Of a DNA stretch of 64,000 nucleotides, positions 35,081-46,698 are shown one piece after another. Numbering within the stretch: position 1 is the first letter of the stretch; each line of letters starts with the position of its first letter. The DNA is from Malachius bipustulatus (Eukaryota; Arthropoda; Insecta; Coleoptera; Melyridae). The DNA lies in the NCBI GenBank assembly GCA_910589415.1, contig OU342630.1, positions 85,680,186 to 85,744,185 on the forward strand, given 5' to 3'. The translations under genes were made by a program, and so were the position numbers. The notes beneath the pieces were generated by a model, which saw nothing but the letters and a program-made list of their open reading frames with translations, was not told the origin of the DNA and searched no databases.

Positions 35081-35371
35081 GTTGACCCTAAAGTACGCTG
35101 AGATATTCTTCTATGTGTAAGAGTAATAATATTTGTAAATTAATAACTGCAAAAAAAAATTGGGGAGATGATACTTTGTTGACCCTAAAGTACGCTGAGA
35201 TATTCTTCTATGTGTAAGAGTAATAATATTTGTAAATTAATAACTGCAAAAAAAAATTGGGGAGATGATACTTTGTTGACCCTAAAGTACGCTGAGATAT
35301 TCTTCTATGTGTAAGAGTAATAATATTTGTAAATTAATAACTGCAAAAAAAAATTGGGGAGATGATACTTT
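35081..35371 (+). repeat. Perfect tandem triplication, 97-bp unit
   Basis: Three head-to-tail copies start at 35081, 35178 and 35275, each beginning GTTGACCCTAAAGTACGCTG and ending GGGGAGATGATACTTT. I see no difference between copies by eye, including the A-run before TTGGGG. Such identity implies a recent event or an assembly artefact. The unit is non-coding. Confidence 0.92.
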
Positions 35372-35556
35372 GTTGAAAAATACGATGGGTCTTTCATAGA
35401 CAATAAGTAGGTAATTTGAGCAACCCCTGTTAAGATACAGCCATAAGAAAAAGTAAAGTTGACTATCGTTATACCTATACGGAAAATTTATAGCGCCTGG
35501 ATTATTTTTGACATGGAAGATGGAAGATGAAAAGGTGTTATATACAAAAGTACATA

Positions 35557-36408
35557 CAGGGTGGGCCATCGAATAGGTAACAAGCCTAATAATTTGGAAA
35601 GTGAATATGTATGCGAAAAACGCCGAAACAGGTCGATTTTGTTATCGAGGGGGACATATTTTCGTGACAAATTTAACTACCCAAGCTCACCCCCTTGGCA
35701 GGGGTAGCTACCCCTTTGCTTATCATCATAGGGAACAGATATCGAGTGATACATCATTTGAAAGCTACTTGAATTCTCTTTACAACGATATCCAACATTT
35801 TTGGTTTCGCTTACATACAGGGTGGCCCAACGAAAACGTAACTCGCCTTAATCACTTGTATGTAGGCCACCCTGTATGTAAGCGAAAGCCAAAATGTTGG
35901 ATATCGTTGTAAAGAAAATTCAAGTAGCTTTCAAATGATGTATCACTCGATATCTGTTCCCTATGACGATAAGCAAAGGGGTAGCTACCCCTGCCAAGGG
36001 GGTGAACTTGGGTAGTTAAATTTGTCACGAAAATATGCCTACTTTGATAACAAAATCGACCTGTTTCGGCGTTTTTCGCGTACATCTTCAGTTTCCAAGT
36101 TATTAGGGCGAGTTACGTTTTCGTTGGGCCACCTGTATGTAACCGAAACCCAAAATGTTGGATACCGTTGTAAAGAGAATTCAAGTAGCTTTCAAATGAT
36201 GTATCGCTCAATATCTTTTCCCTATATGATGATAAGCAAAGGGGAATAACTACCTCTGCCAAGGGGGTGAACTTGGGTAGTTAAATTTGTTACAAAAATA
36301 TGCCCCCCCCCCCCCCCCGATGACAAAATCGACCTGTTTCGGCGTTTTTAGCATACATCTTCACTTTCCAAATTATTAGGCTTGTTACCTTTTCGATGGC
36401 CCACCCTG
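35557..36408. mobile_element. Composite CAGGGTG fold-back element with three copies of one arm, 852 bp
   Basis: Outer ends are CAGGGTGGGCCATCGA and its imperfect complement, flanked by TA (35555-35556, 36409-36410). Inside, an arm of about 230 bp (landmarks GGTCGATTTTGTTATC, TTTAACTACCCAAG, TCGAGTGATACATCATTTGA, GATATCCAACATTTTT) occurs plus at 35580-35815, minus at 35876-36090 and minus again at about 36137-36390. Between the first two copies sits a 57-bp mini fold-back (35818-35874) with its own CAGGGTG/CACCCTG ends. The third arm contains a run of 16 C (36303-36318). Frames of 75-103 codons inside are translations of the repeat, not genes. Confidence 0.78.
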
Positions 36409-37869
36409 TATATAAAAAAGTGTATAGAAAAGTTATCTATAAAAGAAAAAATTGTCTAATTTTTGTTTTTCCGATGCATCATCTGTGACTGAAATAATAA
36501 ACAACTCTGAAAAATCGGATTTTTTTTTAGTTTTCACATCCTTCGAACATCCTATGCCAATGTAATTTAAAAAATTTTAATAGGTAAGTACCGAGAGTTT
36601 GTTTGTCGACTTATTTTCTATCAAAAAGGTACTATAAAAGTCGACTAGCCTTATACGTTTCGAAGATAATCGTGTTTTAATGTTGATTTTTATAGAAAAT
36701 TTCGTATTTTTATGAGATTTTCTTGATTTACATAAGTAGCTTAATAAAATAATTAACATTTCAACATTTGAACATCAAAAATCGCATTTGGAGATTTATA
36801 ATCGCATTTGAATGTTGAAATGTGAATTAATTTTATTATTTTATGATTGTATGAATGAAATTTACTAAAAAAATCAATATTCAATGTTTAATTAACTTCT
36901 CAACTATCAGATTAGGCGACTTTTATAAAAAGTACCTATTTTGTAAAATGAGTCGGCTAATCTACGCTCGGTGTTTAAAAAAATTTAATGCAATTGGCGT
37001 AGAAGTTCAAAGGGTGTAGAACCTAAAAACCCATTAGAACAACACCGTAGGTAGGTAGGTCTACGGTCTAAAAACCCATTATCTACGCCAATTAAGTAAC
37101 GTCATGAGTAATTTTATAGTACCTATACTTATTTCACTTTTTGTCCCATAAAATCTTACACAATTTCATCAAAATCGGTTCAGCGGTTTAGCTTTTTTTA
37201 GCAAATAACAATTTCAGAATTAACACTTTGACATCTCCTAGAGGCCAATGTTCGCGCTAAGACATAATAAATGCCTAATTATTATAATTACCCATCATGC
37301 ATTTTTTTATATAAAATTTGTCTGGTAATTGCTTTAAAAAGAAACAAAAAAATTGTAAGGCCACTTGAAAACAGGTGTTAAATATTAACACTGACATAGT
37401 AAAGGATTTACACGTAATTTACCTGGAATTTGATAAGCGGATTTAGCATATGGCTCTCGACATATTTTAAAATGATGCCATCGTTGCATTATTATCAACT
37501 AAAGATCAACACTTCTCGAGTTTCTTCTCCAGAGTGCCGGATGAACTTTACTTCTTGCAGGTGTATCCTTTATTACCTGCCGAAATCGGTGAAAAGTAAA
37601 ATCTTTAAAAAAAATAACCGACAAGAGACCATAAACGATGCAATTAATAAGAGGACCGATACAAGATATTTAGGTGTGCATGTCATGAAAGTTTTAGGTG
37701 TCTTAAAAATTTTCCTTCCTTGTTCAGCCCAACTTCAAATAGCAATTTTTGTTTTTGTCAATCATTATCGACCAAATCGAAAATTTGAAATTTTGACAAA
37801 TACATATATTAGGTAGGTATTAATTAATGGCAGTTTCTTTGGGTCAGAAAATTACTTATTTGCTTTATA
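36409..37869. other. AT-rich interval
   Basis: Near 36760-36830 TCAACATTTGAACATC and AATGTTGAAATG-like words form a weak inverted repeat. A 128-codon frame at 37430-37816 has no recognisable domain and mixed hydrophobic content; I do not call it a gene. Around 37040-37080 a short ACCCATTA duplication occurs. Confidence 0.4.
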
Positions 37870-39072
37870 CAGGGTGTCCCATAATATGTGGGCAATCTCC
37901 CGGATTTGGGTAAATTTCGTAAAAATAAATGAAAAAATAGCTATGAAATTAATTCCTCAGAGACACCCCTACAAACATATTAGCAGTTGAAGTTGAGGGT
38001 TGAAAATCAATTTTTTGCAATAACTTTTTTATTTCTTGAACGATTTTGATAATTTTCGGTTTTATTCTGTATTATTTTGGACTGTTTAGAATAGTGTTTC
38101 ATAATCTTTGGTAGCACATACATAGACCTCGGGATGGCATAACCCCCTCATTCACTCGAAAGAAAACAATAAAAATAGTAATTTTACAGTTTTTTAAGGT
38201 TAATTTTCTTTTTATTTGACATTTTTTACATAAAAAATGTATCTTTATTTATTTCGATAGAGCGAACCGTTATCGAGATAAACGTCCTTCTAATAGGTGA
38301 TGCGCCGCAGGAACTTTCTAAATGTCAAGTAAATTTTAACAAAATGGCTGACCTTTGACAGTAAATTGAGCAGGAAACAAAACAATAACTTAATTAAATA
38401 CACGTCAGTGTCAAAGATTTCATTTCATGAAGATTCAAATCTAACTGATTTTCTGCGTATTCAGCGTTTGTGTATAGCTCATTTTAAAATCAGTTAGAAT
38501 TGAATCTGCATGACATGAAATCTTTGACACTATTTGACGTGTATTTAATTAAGTTATTGTTTTGTTTCCTGCTCAATTTACTGTCATAGGTCAGCCATCT
38601 TGTTAAAATTTACTTGAAATTTAGAAAGTTCCTGCGACGCATCACCTATTAGAAGGACGTTTATCTCGATAACGGTTCGCTGTATCGAAATAAATAAAGA
38701 TACATTTTTTATGTAAAAAATATCAAATAAAAAGAAAATTAACCTTAAAAAACTGTAAAATTATTATTTTTATTGTTTTCTTTCAAGTGAATGAAGGGGT
38801 TGTGCCATCCCGAGGTCTATGTATGTGCTACCAAAGATTATGAAACACTATTCTAAACAGTCCAAAATAATACAGAATAAAACCAAAAATTATCAAAATC
38901 GTTCAAGAAATAAAAAAGTTATTGCAAAAAATTGATTTTCAACCCTCAACTTCAACAGCTAATATCTTTGTAGGGGTGTCTCTGAGGAATTAATTTTATA
39001 GCTATTTTTTCATTTATTTTTACGAAATTTACCCAAATCCGGGAGATTGCCCACATATTATGGGACACCCTG
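37870..39072. mobile_element. 1.2-kb near-perfect hairpin element with CAGGGTG ends
   Basis: Starts CAGGGTGTCCCATAATATGT and ends with the complement of the same 20 bases; TA flanks both sides (37868-37869, 39073-39074). The left arm (37870-38452) and right arm (38487-39072) are complementary essentially throughout, with only scattered differences (for example GGCTGACCTTTGACAGT against its partner with CTATGACAGT) and a loop of about 34 bases. A transcript would form a dsRNA stem of more than 580 bp. It encodes no protein; short frames inside are mirrored noise. The terminus and TA target fit a Tc1/mariner-type non-autonomous element, but such long arms are unusual. Confidence 0.88.
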
Positions 39073-39304
39073 TATAAACCTGTAACAAAAACTCCCCGTT
39101 TCCCATCAGATATTCTTGAAGCTTGAAAAAAAATTGGGGTTTTCATCAGGACAATTAAAACGGATATTTATTGAAGATAAATTTTTTGATCATGCCTTAA
39201 AAGTACCCACCTCGTTCAATGGCGGAGACATTAGAGCACACATTATTGTAACCTAATAATCGTAATTTTTTGTTAATTTGATCACCATGTATCAGAGATA
39301 CAGA

Positions 39305-39445
39305 AATTTTTGGTGATGGAAGGCAAAATGAAACGTCATGTATAAAGTCGTATTTTAATAAGAAGAAAAAAGAGAATAACTTTTTTTCGTTTTCAGGCTT
39401 CGTTTTGGAAATATCTCCAAAGACGTAAAGTTAAGGCCGCAATAA
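39305..39445 (+). repeat. Dispersed repeat family D, copy 2
   Basis: AAAATGAAACGTCATGTATA, GAGAATAACTTTT, CAGGCTTCGTTTTGGAAATA appear in the order seen at 8395-8570. It lies directly left of the fold-back element at 39458 while an inverted D copy lies directly right of it. Confidence 0.6.
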
Positions 39446-39457
39446 AAATGTTCTATG

Positions 39458-40123
39458 CAGGGTGGGAAATTTTCGTACTACCCATCATTGGAATCTCGTA
39501 AACGGTATAAGAGATACAGGGTCGCTTTATTACAGAATTTTTTTCAATTTCATGCGTATTAAGAATCTGAAATAAAGTTTAGGAAAATTTCAGTCATTGC
39601 TGAAATATGCTGAAAACACTGAAAAATCACGAGTTTTTATTTCAGCTATATCTTTTTTATTATTGAAAATTAATCACAATTTTTTGTAGGGTTACATAAG
39701 TCATCAAAAGCTAATCAATTGATATTAAAAAAAAATTTAAGCCGACTAGATTGCGGAGTTTTCATAGTAAACTTTTGTTTTTCTTATGGCTGCCGTATTA
39801 TTTTTTTATGTAGTTCGGTATAAAACAAATCTTATCTAGTCGGCTTAAAAAAAATTATTTTCAAATGAATCGCTTTTGCTGACTTATGTAAGCCTACTTT
39901 TTTTATTAATTTTCAAAAAATAAAGAAGATATGGATGAAATAAGGAATTTGGATTTTTCAGTTTTTTCAGCATGTTTCAACAACGCCTGAAGTTTTCAAA
40001 AAATTTTATTTTAGATTCCTAATAGGCATGAAATAGGGTAACTTTTTTCTAATTTAAGCGATCCTGTATTTCTTACCGTTTACGAGATCCTAATGATGGG
40101 TAGTACAAAAATTTTCCACCCTG
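39458..40123. mobile_element. CAGGGTG fold-back element (family B, best copy), 666 bp
   Basis: Starts CAGGGTGGGAAATTTTCGTA and ends with its near-complement at 40123; TA follows at 40124, TG precedes at 39456. The arms pair for more than 100 bp (ACTACCCATCATTGGAATCT against the complement of AGATCCTAATGATGGGTAGT), then more loosely to the centre near 39790. Related copies lie at 8890, 19266, 24831 and 59030. No coding frame. Confidence 0.78.
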
Positions 40124-40186
40124 TATTAGGTAACTAAACAACAATTTTAATTTTTTTTTTTTATTTTTATTATTTTTTTTTTTTTT

Positions 40187-40430
40187 CTAAACGAGGCCTG
40201 ATCTTGAAAAGAGTTATTCTCTCTTTTATGCTTAAAGTACGATTTTATACCTGAAGTTCGATTTTGGTTGTCCAATTACTAAAAAAAGAACACATTTTCA
40301 CAGCAGTCTTTTGTTTCACATTTTTGAAAATATTTCCTAAACGATGCCTGATCTTGAAAAAAGTTATTCTTTGTTTTATGCTAATTCGATTTTATGTTGA
40401 TGAATACGATGTTTTGCTTTGACACACTTT
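40187..40430 (-). repeat. Family D, two inverted units in tandem
   Basis: CTAAACGAGGCCTGATCTTG (40187) and CTAAACGATGCCTGATCTTG (about 40338) each precede GTTATTCT and TTTTATGCT. The period is about 150 bp. Between them is CCAATTACTAAAAAAAGAAC and ACACATTTTCACAGCAG, as at 8395-8570 on the other strand. Confidence 0.6.
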
Positions 40431-41602
40431 GATGTTTTGTAATTTTTTTTCGAAAACTAAAAAAAATTCGGAATAACACTACATATACCCATTAGTTAAC
40501 CATTGCTTATCACAAGTACGCAGTTACTTCTTGTATAGCTACACATACCTACCTACTAGAAAATTATTTTTTCAATATTTTTTTTTATAACTTTTTTCTC
40601 AAAATTATTGTTTCCTAATAACTTGCATGTTAGAATCTTTGCAAATTATTAATAAATAAAACACCAATGTTTTAAAGTTCTACGGTAGAAATTTTAAACA
40701 ATAATGTTACAGTTTTTTTGTTCGTGATCTTGTTTCAGTTGGTAAACTTGTAATTTACGTAATTTTATAATTTTGTGTGTAATTTAATAGGAATTAATAA
40801 GAATGAAAATTCATTAATTCACATGAACAAACACTTCACATGCTGCATGAACAAAACATTTTTCGTATAATCACGTATAACACATTTAAATCGTATAACA
40901 CAAACTTTTTATATCTAATTTTACTGACTCAATTAAATTCTTGTAATTAAAATCTTGTTTTTTATAATAAACCTTGAATATATTATTAAGGAGAACTATG
41001 TTTTCCTGCCAATTAGATTATGGAAACTGATCCTAGAAGTTTATACCTACCTAATTTTAATATCTTCCTGAATTAATCCAAGATAACTTTTTTTTTTCTA
41101 ATCTTCATTCTGCAAAATGCTTAACGGTTAATTTGCATCACCTGCTCATATGAAATTCTAATATCAGGGCAGACAGTGGATATCAAACGCAAAAAAATGT
41201 TGCAGCTGCATAGAAAGTCAAACTTAATAGTCTATAATTTAAAATTACAAATAATGTTATGTTGATTCTCAGCTAGAAATCGGACATGGTTTGCAATAAG
41301 CTAGCAAACACATAAGCGTAGATACTGTTAGAATTAGCAGGTGCATATCGTCATTAAAATGTAGCTGTTTTGAATATGGAATATTACTTATAATATGTTG
41401 AATAGGGTTTAATGATTCTGAATGCAAAGTGGGGCGCGTATCAAAGCTATAAAAATATATTTGCAATCTGTTCGTGAAAATATGAGTTAGGTACCTATTC
41501 AATGAAATGTGTGGTCAGCTCGTTTTTATTTTCCTTGAACACATACTCAATTCAACAAATTTATTCTTGTGTAAACATTTCTGCCTTATAATTATTATTG
41601 CA
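40431..41602. other. AT-rich interval, nothing recognised
   Basis: Dense stops on all frames; no repeat or RNA gene seen. Confidence 0.5.
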
Positions 41603-41780
41603 GAAATTATTTCATGTAAAGAAAAGCGGCAGACTTGAAGATGAAGAAGATTGCAATCAAGTCGATGGTCAGTTTGGGCTTTTGAGGAAAGCGTTTGGAT
41701 TTACGAGATTTAATAAAATAAGATTGCATAGTAATATCTTGACTTACATTAAAAAAAAAAAACACAAGTTTATGTCATAA
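41603..41780 (+). CDS. Possible internal or terminal exon, unknown protein
   Basis: A frame preceded by TTATAATTATTATTGCAG, which has the form of a splice acceptor (AG at 41602), opens with a charged, non-repetitive stretch: KLFHVKKSGRLEDEEDCNQV, then DGQFGLLRKAFGFTRF, before sliding into AT-biased residues and a stop at 41780. No donor is obvious and there is no neighbour exon. I do not recognise the protein. It may be chance; kept at low confidence because composition is less biased than other short frames nearby. Confidence 0.18.
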
Positions 41781-41954
41781 CTCTAAAATGACATCACAAA
41801 AAAGTAACGCCATGGACCCCATGGAGATTTTCAAAAAAACAAAAGCTGTTTCGCATTGAGCTCATAAAACTGCACTACTTTCCCCATTCAATCATCCCTC
41901 TAACTGCAGTAGTTTACGAGATTCCGCTGTACTAATTAATCATTGGAAAAAACT

Positions 41955-41961
41955 CACCCTG
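41955..41961 (-). other. Solitary CACCCTG terminus flanked by TA
   Basis: On the minus strand, TACAGGGTGAGTTTTTTCC reads as the start of a CAGGGTG-type element, but I could not find the partner end to the left. Probably one end of a truncated copy. Confidence 0.35.
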
Positions 41962-44900
41962 TATATTATGATTTTTTTATTTGCGTCCCGGGTTGCTGTG
42001 AAATTTAGTTTTATGTGGGTCACAACTAAAAATCCCCAACTATCACTACTTTCACAAATTTGTAATTTCGCACTTGCCAAAATGAGCTGTTTGGGTGAAA
42101 TGGTCAAAAACTCCTTTAGTACCAGCAGTGTTGCATGTTAAATTTTAATTGAATAATTTGAATGCTTTGTTAGTTTTCATTTCCCACTATTAATTTGTAA
42201 GTACCTACTCTGTGATGCTGGAGCAAGACTGACGAAACTGACAGCTTTTAAAAATAATTACTCGAATGAGTTTATAAATTTTTCTGCAAAAACGTAAAAG
42301 AAAGAGAAATTGAAAATAAAGAAGGCATAAAACTACGCTATAAAGAAGACAGGAAAGATTTCTACGATCAAAAGATATTTGAAAAGGCTGCAAGACATTT
42401 ATAACCTAAGTATGTATTCAATAATGAATAATACCGGGTGTTGAATAATTAACACGTTCCGAGTTGGCTATATGGAGATTAAACGTATGTCATAACTTGA
42501 TTTTCTACTAATATGGAATAGTGGACTTATTAGTAGACTAAAAATTAATGAAAGAAAAAAAAAATTAGTAGACTAATGATTGTGATCCGCTGTCACGGTT
42601 ACTAACTGTAATTGTTATTTGTTTTGAGTTATTTCATCAGTGCTTCATCCGTAACTTTGGATCCTTCAGTAGATATGGGTCAAATAATAGTAAATAGTGT
42701 TTCTAGCACCATGGATATCCCAAGTATCGGGGACATAGGAACTGTCACTGCTACCTAAATTAGGTTCTCCCAACTCTAGTCCAAGCGCAATGGATGGATG
42801 TAATATGACATTATTGACGTTTATGACATTTTAGCATTATTGAATGATTATCAATGTGGTGAAACCCAATAATTACTTCTAGTTTCTCTTCAAACTAAGT
42901 GCTTGGAGGGAATGTTTCTGCAGGAACCTGCTTATACAAGCTTCTTAGAAAAGATACTAATTTTTCTCCTTATTGAGTGATATAGGTAGTAGTGAAAATA
43001 TCCCTAATCCGAGACATTCCTGGAATGTAAAATTATTGTCAAAAGTTTTCCCGAAACTTTTAGTTTCCACCAAAACTTTTTTGCGGGCTTATAGCGTGGT
43101 TTAGAATATCATGTAGGTCAGTTCCAAGAGTAACAGAACAAGGATTTGTTCTGTAAGCAACCGATTTAGTGAAAGAAATCTGTGACGATTGACTTATGTG
43201 TCGTATTACTCCTAATACACCGATACCGTAGCCAACTAGATTCTGCAAGCTTAAATGTGATTTCTTTCTATGCATTTGCATTGAGGACTCGATAGTTTGT
43301 GTGAGACTGTTAACGAAGTCAAGTCAAGTAATCGAGAGAAGTTTGTTGAGATAAACGATACTCCCGGAACAGTTACAGGCTGCCCTTAGTGGACTGAGGA
43401 ACCATGCATTAAAATTTGTCCAGCAGAATCCTTAAACGAATTAATTATTGTTGATTTTATTTATGGGTTAATAAAAATGTCGATAAAGTGAGTCCCTATT
43501 TCATTAACGTTCTTGAATATTTTGAAAACTATCCTAATCTAACAAAATCAAGAGTTGTAAAAAATGGATTAAGTTAAGACAAACCTCTTTGTGTCTTCTA
43601 AGATTTTTTGCAATATAAGTAGATAAGTTGAAAATTAATCCTCGTCAAAGATCACGCTACTATTTTTGAATAATCTTGTACCTAGTATTTTTCTTCTGAT
43701 CGGGTAATCAGCAGTAGGTATGTAGAATTATCTTGTCAAATTGTCATTGAAAAGCAAAGCGCATATTATCTCCAACCCATAATTATTATTAAGCATACTT
43801 ATAGGATGTTTATTATGAAGGTCGGTACTTACCTGTGTACCTATACATACCTACCTGTCCGGTGGATGGTAGTAAAGTGTAACGAAGATAACATCTAAAC
43901 GTGGCATTATTACCTGCCAGGAAACAAATATTTAATAGAAAATTATTCATGGTTTCATGTTCAAAACAAACATAAAAACACAGTGAAGTTCCAGCTGCCC
44001 CGATTGATCCCGAGGTACCTAGTAATAGCTACATGCTGCAATCTAAAAGATTGATTGTGATAATGAACTCTGTCGGACAAGTACTACAAGATGTAATAAA
44101 CTTCTTACAGCTGCAGAGCTTAGAGCTTCCTGTACCATCTAATCATCTTCGCTGGTTCATTATTGCAAGGATTACTCAGGTGTTCTCTAGCAAGTCACTC
44201 TCTATATCGCCAATGGCTCCTCAGGTGCACCGTGCACAGAGATTATGCTAATCGAGCCATCAGACTCAAACAGTTTTTATGCAATCTCATGACTCATGAG
44301 CGTCCACGTTTGCAATTCTGCGGGTATTTATTTATTTCCGTTGGATTTTTATAAATTGAATACCGATATACACATTCTTGAAATCGCAAAAAAATTTCTC
44401 AAATACCCAATGATGGTTCATGTAATCATTATTACAGAAGAAAATAATAAGTAATTGAAAGAAATGCCTTTCTTTTGAGTACAAGCGATTGTCTCTAATT
44501 TTTTGCACCATCTCATTATTTTGTCTCGTTTTAATCTCGTGCTCTCCGAAGAATGTTCTTGATAGATTTCTTATTAATTTCCTGATTAGATATCCTGTCG
44601 TCATTAAGTTACGTGCAGACTTGGCTCACCGTTGCACAGCGAATATTTTACAGCGAATGGGGTCGGTTGAATGGCTTGGCGGGTTGAATGGAGTCCTTGA
44701 GCTTCTGTGTTAGAAAGCTTTTAATGGTAGCAATTTTTGTATAATTTGATGAATATTTTTGCATGTAAAGATAAAAATGGACACAGCAAGTGCCGTTCTT
44801 CTACAGGGCCGGTAATGTAGAAAAAGATTTTCTTCCTCGTATTTTAACCTGTCAAGTATTATGCGATAAAAATGTTACAAGTAAATGTTAAGACAAGATA

Positions 44901-45209
44901 GGTATCTTCATTATCAAAAACTCAGTGATACACGAATGAACAGTCCATTTAAATTATTAATCTTCACTCTAAGCTGTCAATTCCTTTGAACTCTTTGTCC
45001 CCAAAACCAGACTCCCCTTGAGCAGTAACTATCCTCCTTGATTCACTGAGTCAATCAAATGTGACTTGAAGAAAAAAAACTGCTTTTCATAGATCGCATA
45101 AACAGCATGATGAGCCTTACGTCATTTCAGCCATGCTATAGGTTCTCCGTCTCCCTTAAGCGTGACATCAGTCATTCTTATCATAACTTCACTATACAAA
45201 CTTAAGAAT
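41962..45209. other. Intergenic interval, no gene called
   Basis: AT-rich to mixed. The stretch 43040-43420 is less AT-rich, and a 73-codon minus-strand frame (43060-43281) there looks fairly balanced in composition but shows no domain. Frames at 44033-44713 on both strands overlap each other. I see no tandem or inverted repeats worth listing. Confidence 0.4.
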
Positions 45210-46698
45210 ATCTTGATCATTGTCCTCGAAAGATTTGGAGCTTCGTAAATGATCTCAGTTTTTGCGAGTTTCAATTGGGGTCCTGTATCTGACCTACCGG
45301 ACGTTCTCAACTTGTTTCGTGATTTCTTCAATTCATCGTTCATGTAACCCTCAGCCCAAATCACCCGTTTTCTTTCTTCCGTTGTATCTAACGTTCCTGC
45401 CATTGTTATCCCATCATTCTCTGAGGATGAGGTTTTTATGTCCTGCTAGTCCTGATGGTATTCCTTCCTTTCTTTTACGTGGCTGTGCTCCTGCCTTGCC
45501 TATGCCTCTTTCCAGGGTACCTATATTTTATTTCGCCATCTTATCCCATAATTTTCCTTCTCTCTGGAAGCTTTCTAAAGTTATGTCGGTCTTCAAGAAG
45601 GGAAATTAATATTACTAACGAAAAAAGATTTGTATTCGGCCTAAACTCTGGAAGTCTTTGCCAACAGGTCTTTATTAAAGGTCGTTCAACGATTACCAAT
45701 CTATTGGTAATCGTCACTCTCGTTGGTAATCGTCACGCCTTCACTCAATTTGTCTCAGAATCTATTGACCGTCAACCTCATGTTGACGTCGCTTACATTG
45801 TCAATCACAACCTACTGCTTCAAACTCTCTGTTTTTGGTCTAATGAATGGTTTGATGAGTTTCCTCTCAGATTATCTTTCTGATCAATCTCAATACATGT
45901 CCTACTCAAGGTCTACAGACTACCCAGTCACGTCTGGTGTCTTTCAGGGCTTGATGGGGGTCCACTGATTTTTACCATTTTTATTATTGGCATCAATGGT
46001 CTTGGAGTCAACGACCTGTTTTACGCTGATTATTTTTAGATTTTCTGCAGAATATAGACTCTCTCGATGATTGTTCTAGACGCGAGCGCTCAATTTACCA
46101 TGTTAAATACATGATGCACTAAACAATTCTTTCAATTCATAATGCCTTTTACTCTCAGAGACAATGTCACTTTATTAATCCTAGATCACTAATGACTGCT
46201 CCATTAAGAGGGTCCCTGAGGTCAGGGCTCTTGAAGTTGTCATTGGCCCTAAGCTCTCTTTTCGCAAACACATCGAGTTTACGGCCCTCTGCTTCCAAAA
46301 TGCTTGGTTTCATCATCAGGAATTCTGATGACTTTGAAAAGATCCGTATTATCCTCATAATAACTCTCTTTCGTTACCTCATTCTCCCTAAGCTGGAATA
46401 TGGTTTTGTTATCTGGTCCCCTGGTAACAGTTGTCATCTTATAAATCTTGAGTTAGCAGAACGTCTTTTCATCAAATTTCTACATTTCAAACGGGCTAGC
46501 TAGTTCTTATCCCACACGAAGTTGACCTGTAGCAGTATTACTTGACCAGCTCTGTTTTAGAAGTCTTCAGGATGATAGTTGTGTGTGCATCTCTGTGCGA
46601 TTCCTCATATCTATTGATTGGTTAAATTGACTCTCCTGATATCCTCTCTCAAAAACCTAATAATGTTCCTCATCTCTTCCCACTCAAGCTGATTGAAA
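45210..46698 (+). pseudogene. CR1/Jockey-like non-LTR retrotransposon, decayed RT
   Basis: Reading across frames on the plus strand gives the order expected of a non-LTR reverse transcriptase. The endonuclease-RT linker (FNWGPVSDLPDVLNLFRDFF) is near 45276. RT follows with SPDGIPSFLLRGCA and FPSLWKLSKVMSVFKKGN (45440-45609), IKGRSTITNLL (45670-45720), SFLSDYLSDQSQYMSYSRS (45855-45915), SGVFQG in place of GVPQG (about 45930) and YADY in place of YADD (46022-46033). The thumb region has KMLGFIIRNSDDF and LPKLEYGFVIWSP (46295-46430). At least three frame changes, stops, and a lost catalytic aspartate make it inactive. The 5' part is missing and its 3' end abuts a family C repeat. Confidence 0.78.

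Noticed and set aside
35601..36249. Frames of 75-103 codons that resemble each other on both strands
   Set aside because: They arise from the inverted arms of the fold-back element; the similarity reflects DNA palindromy.
37430..37816. 128-codon plus-strand frame as a gene
   Set aside because: No recognisable motif and AT-biased residues; no splice or promoter context.
43060..43281. 73-codon minus-strand frame as a gene or retroviral fragment
   Set aside because: Composition is reasonable but I could not match any family or find flanking exons.
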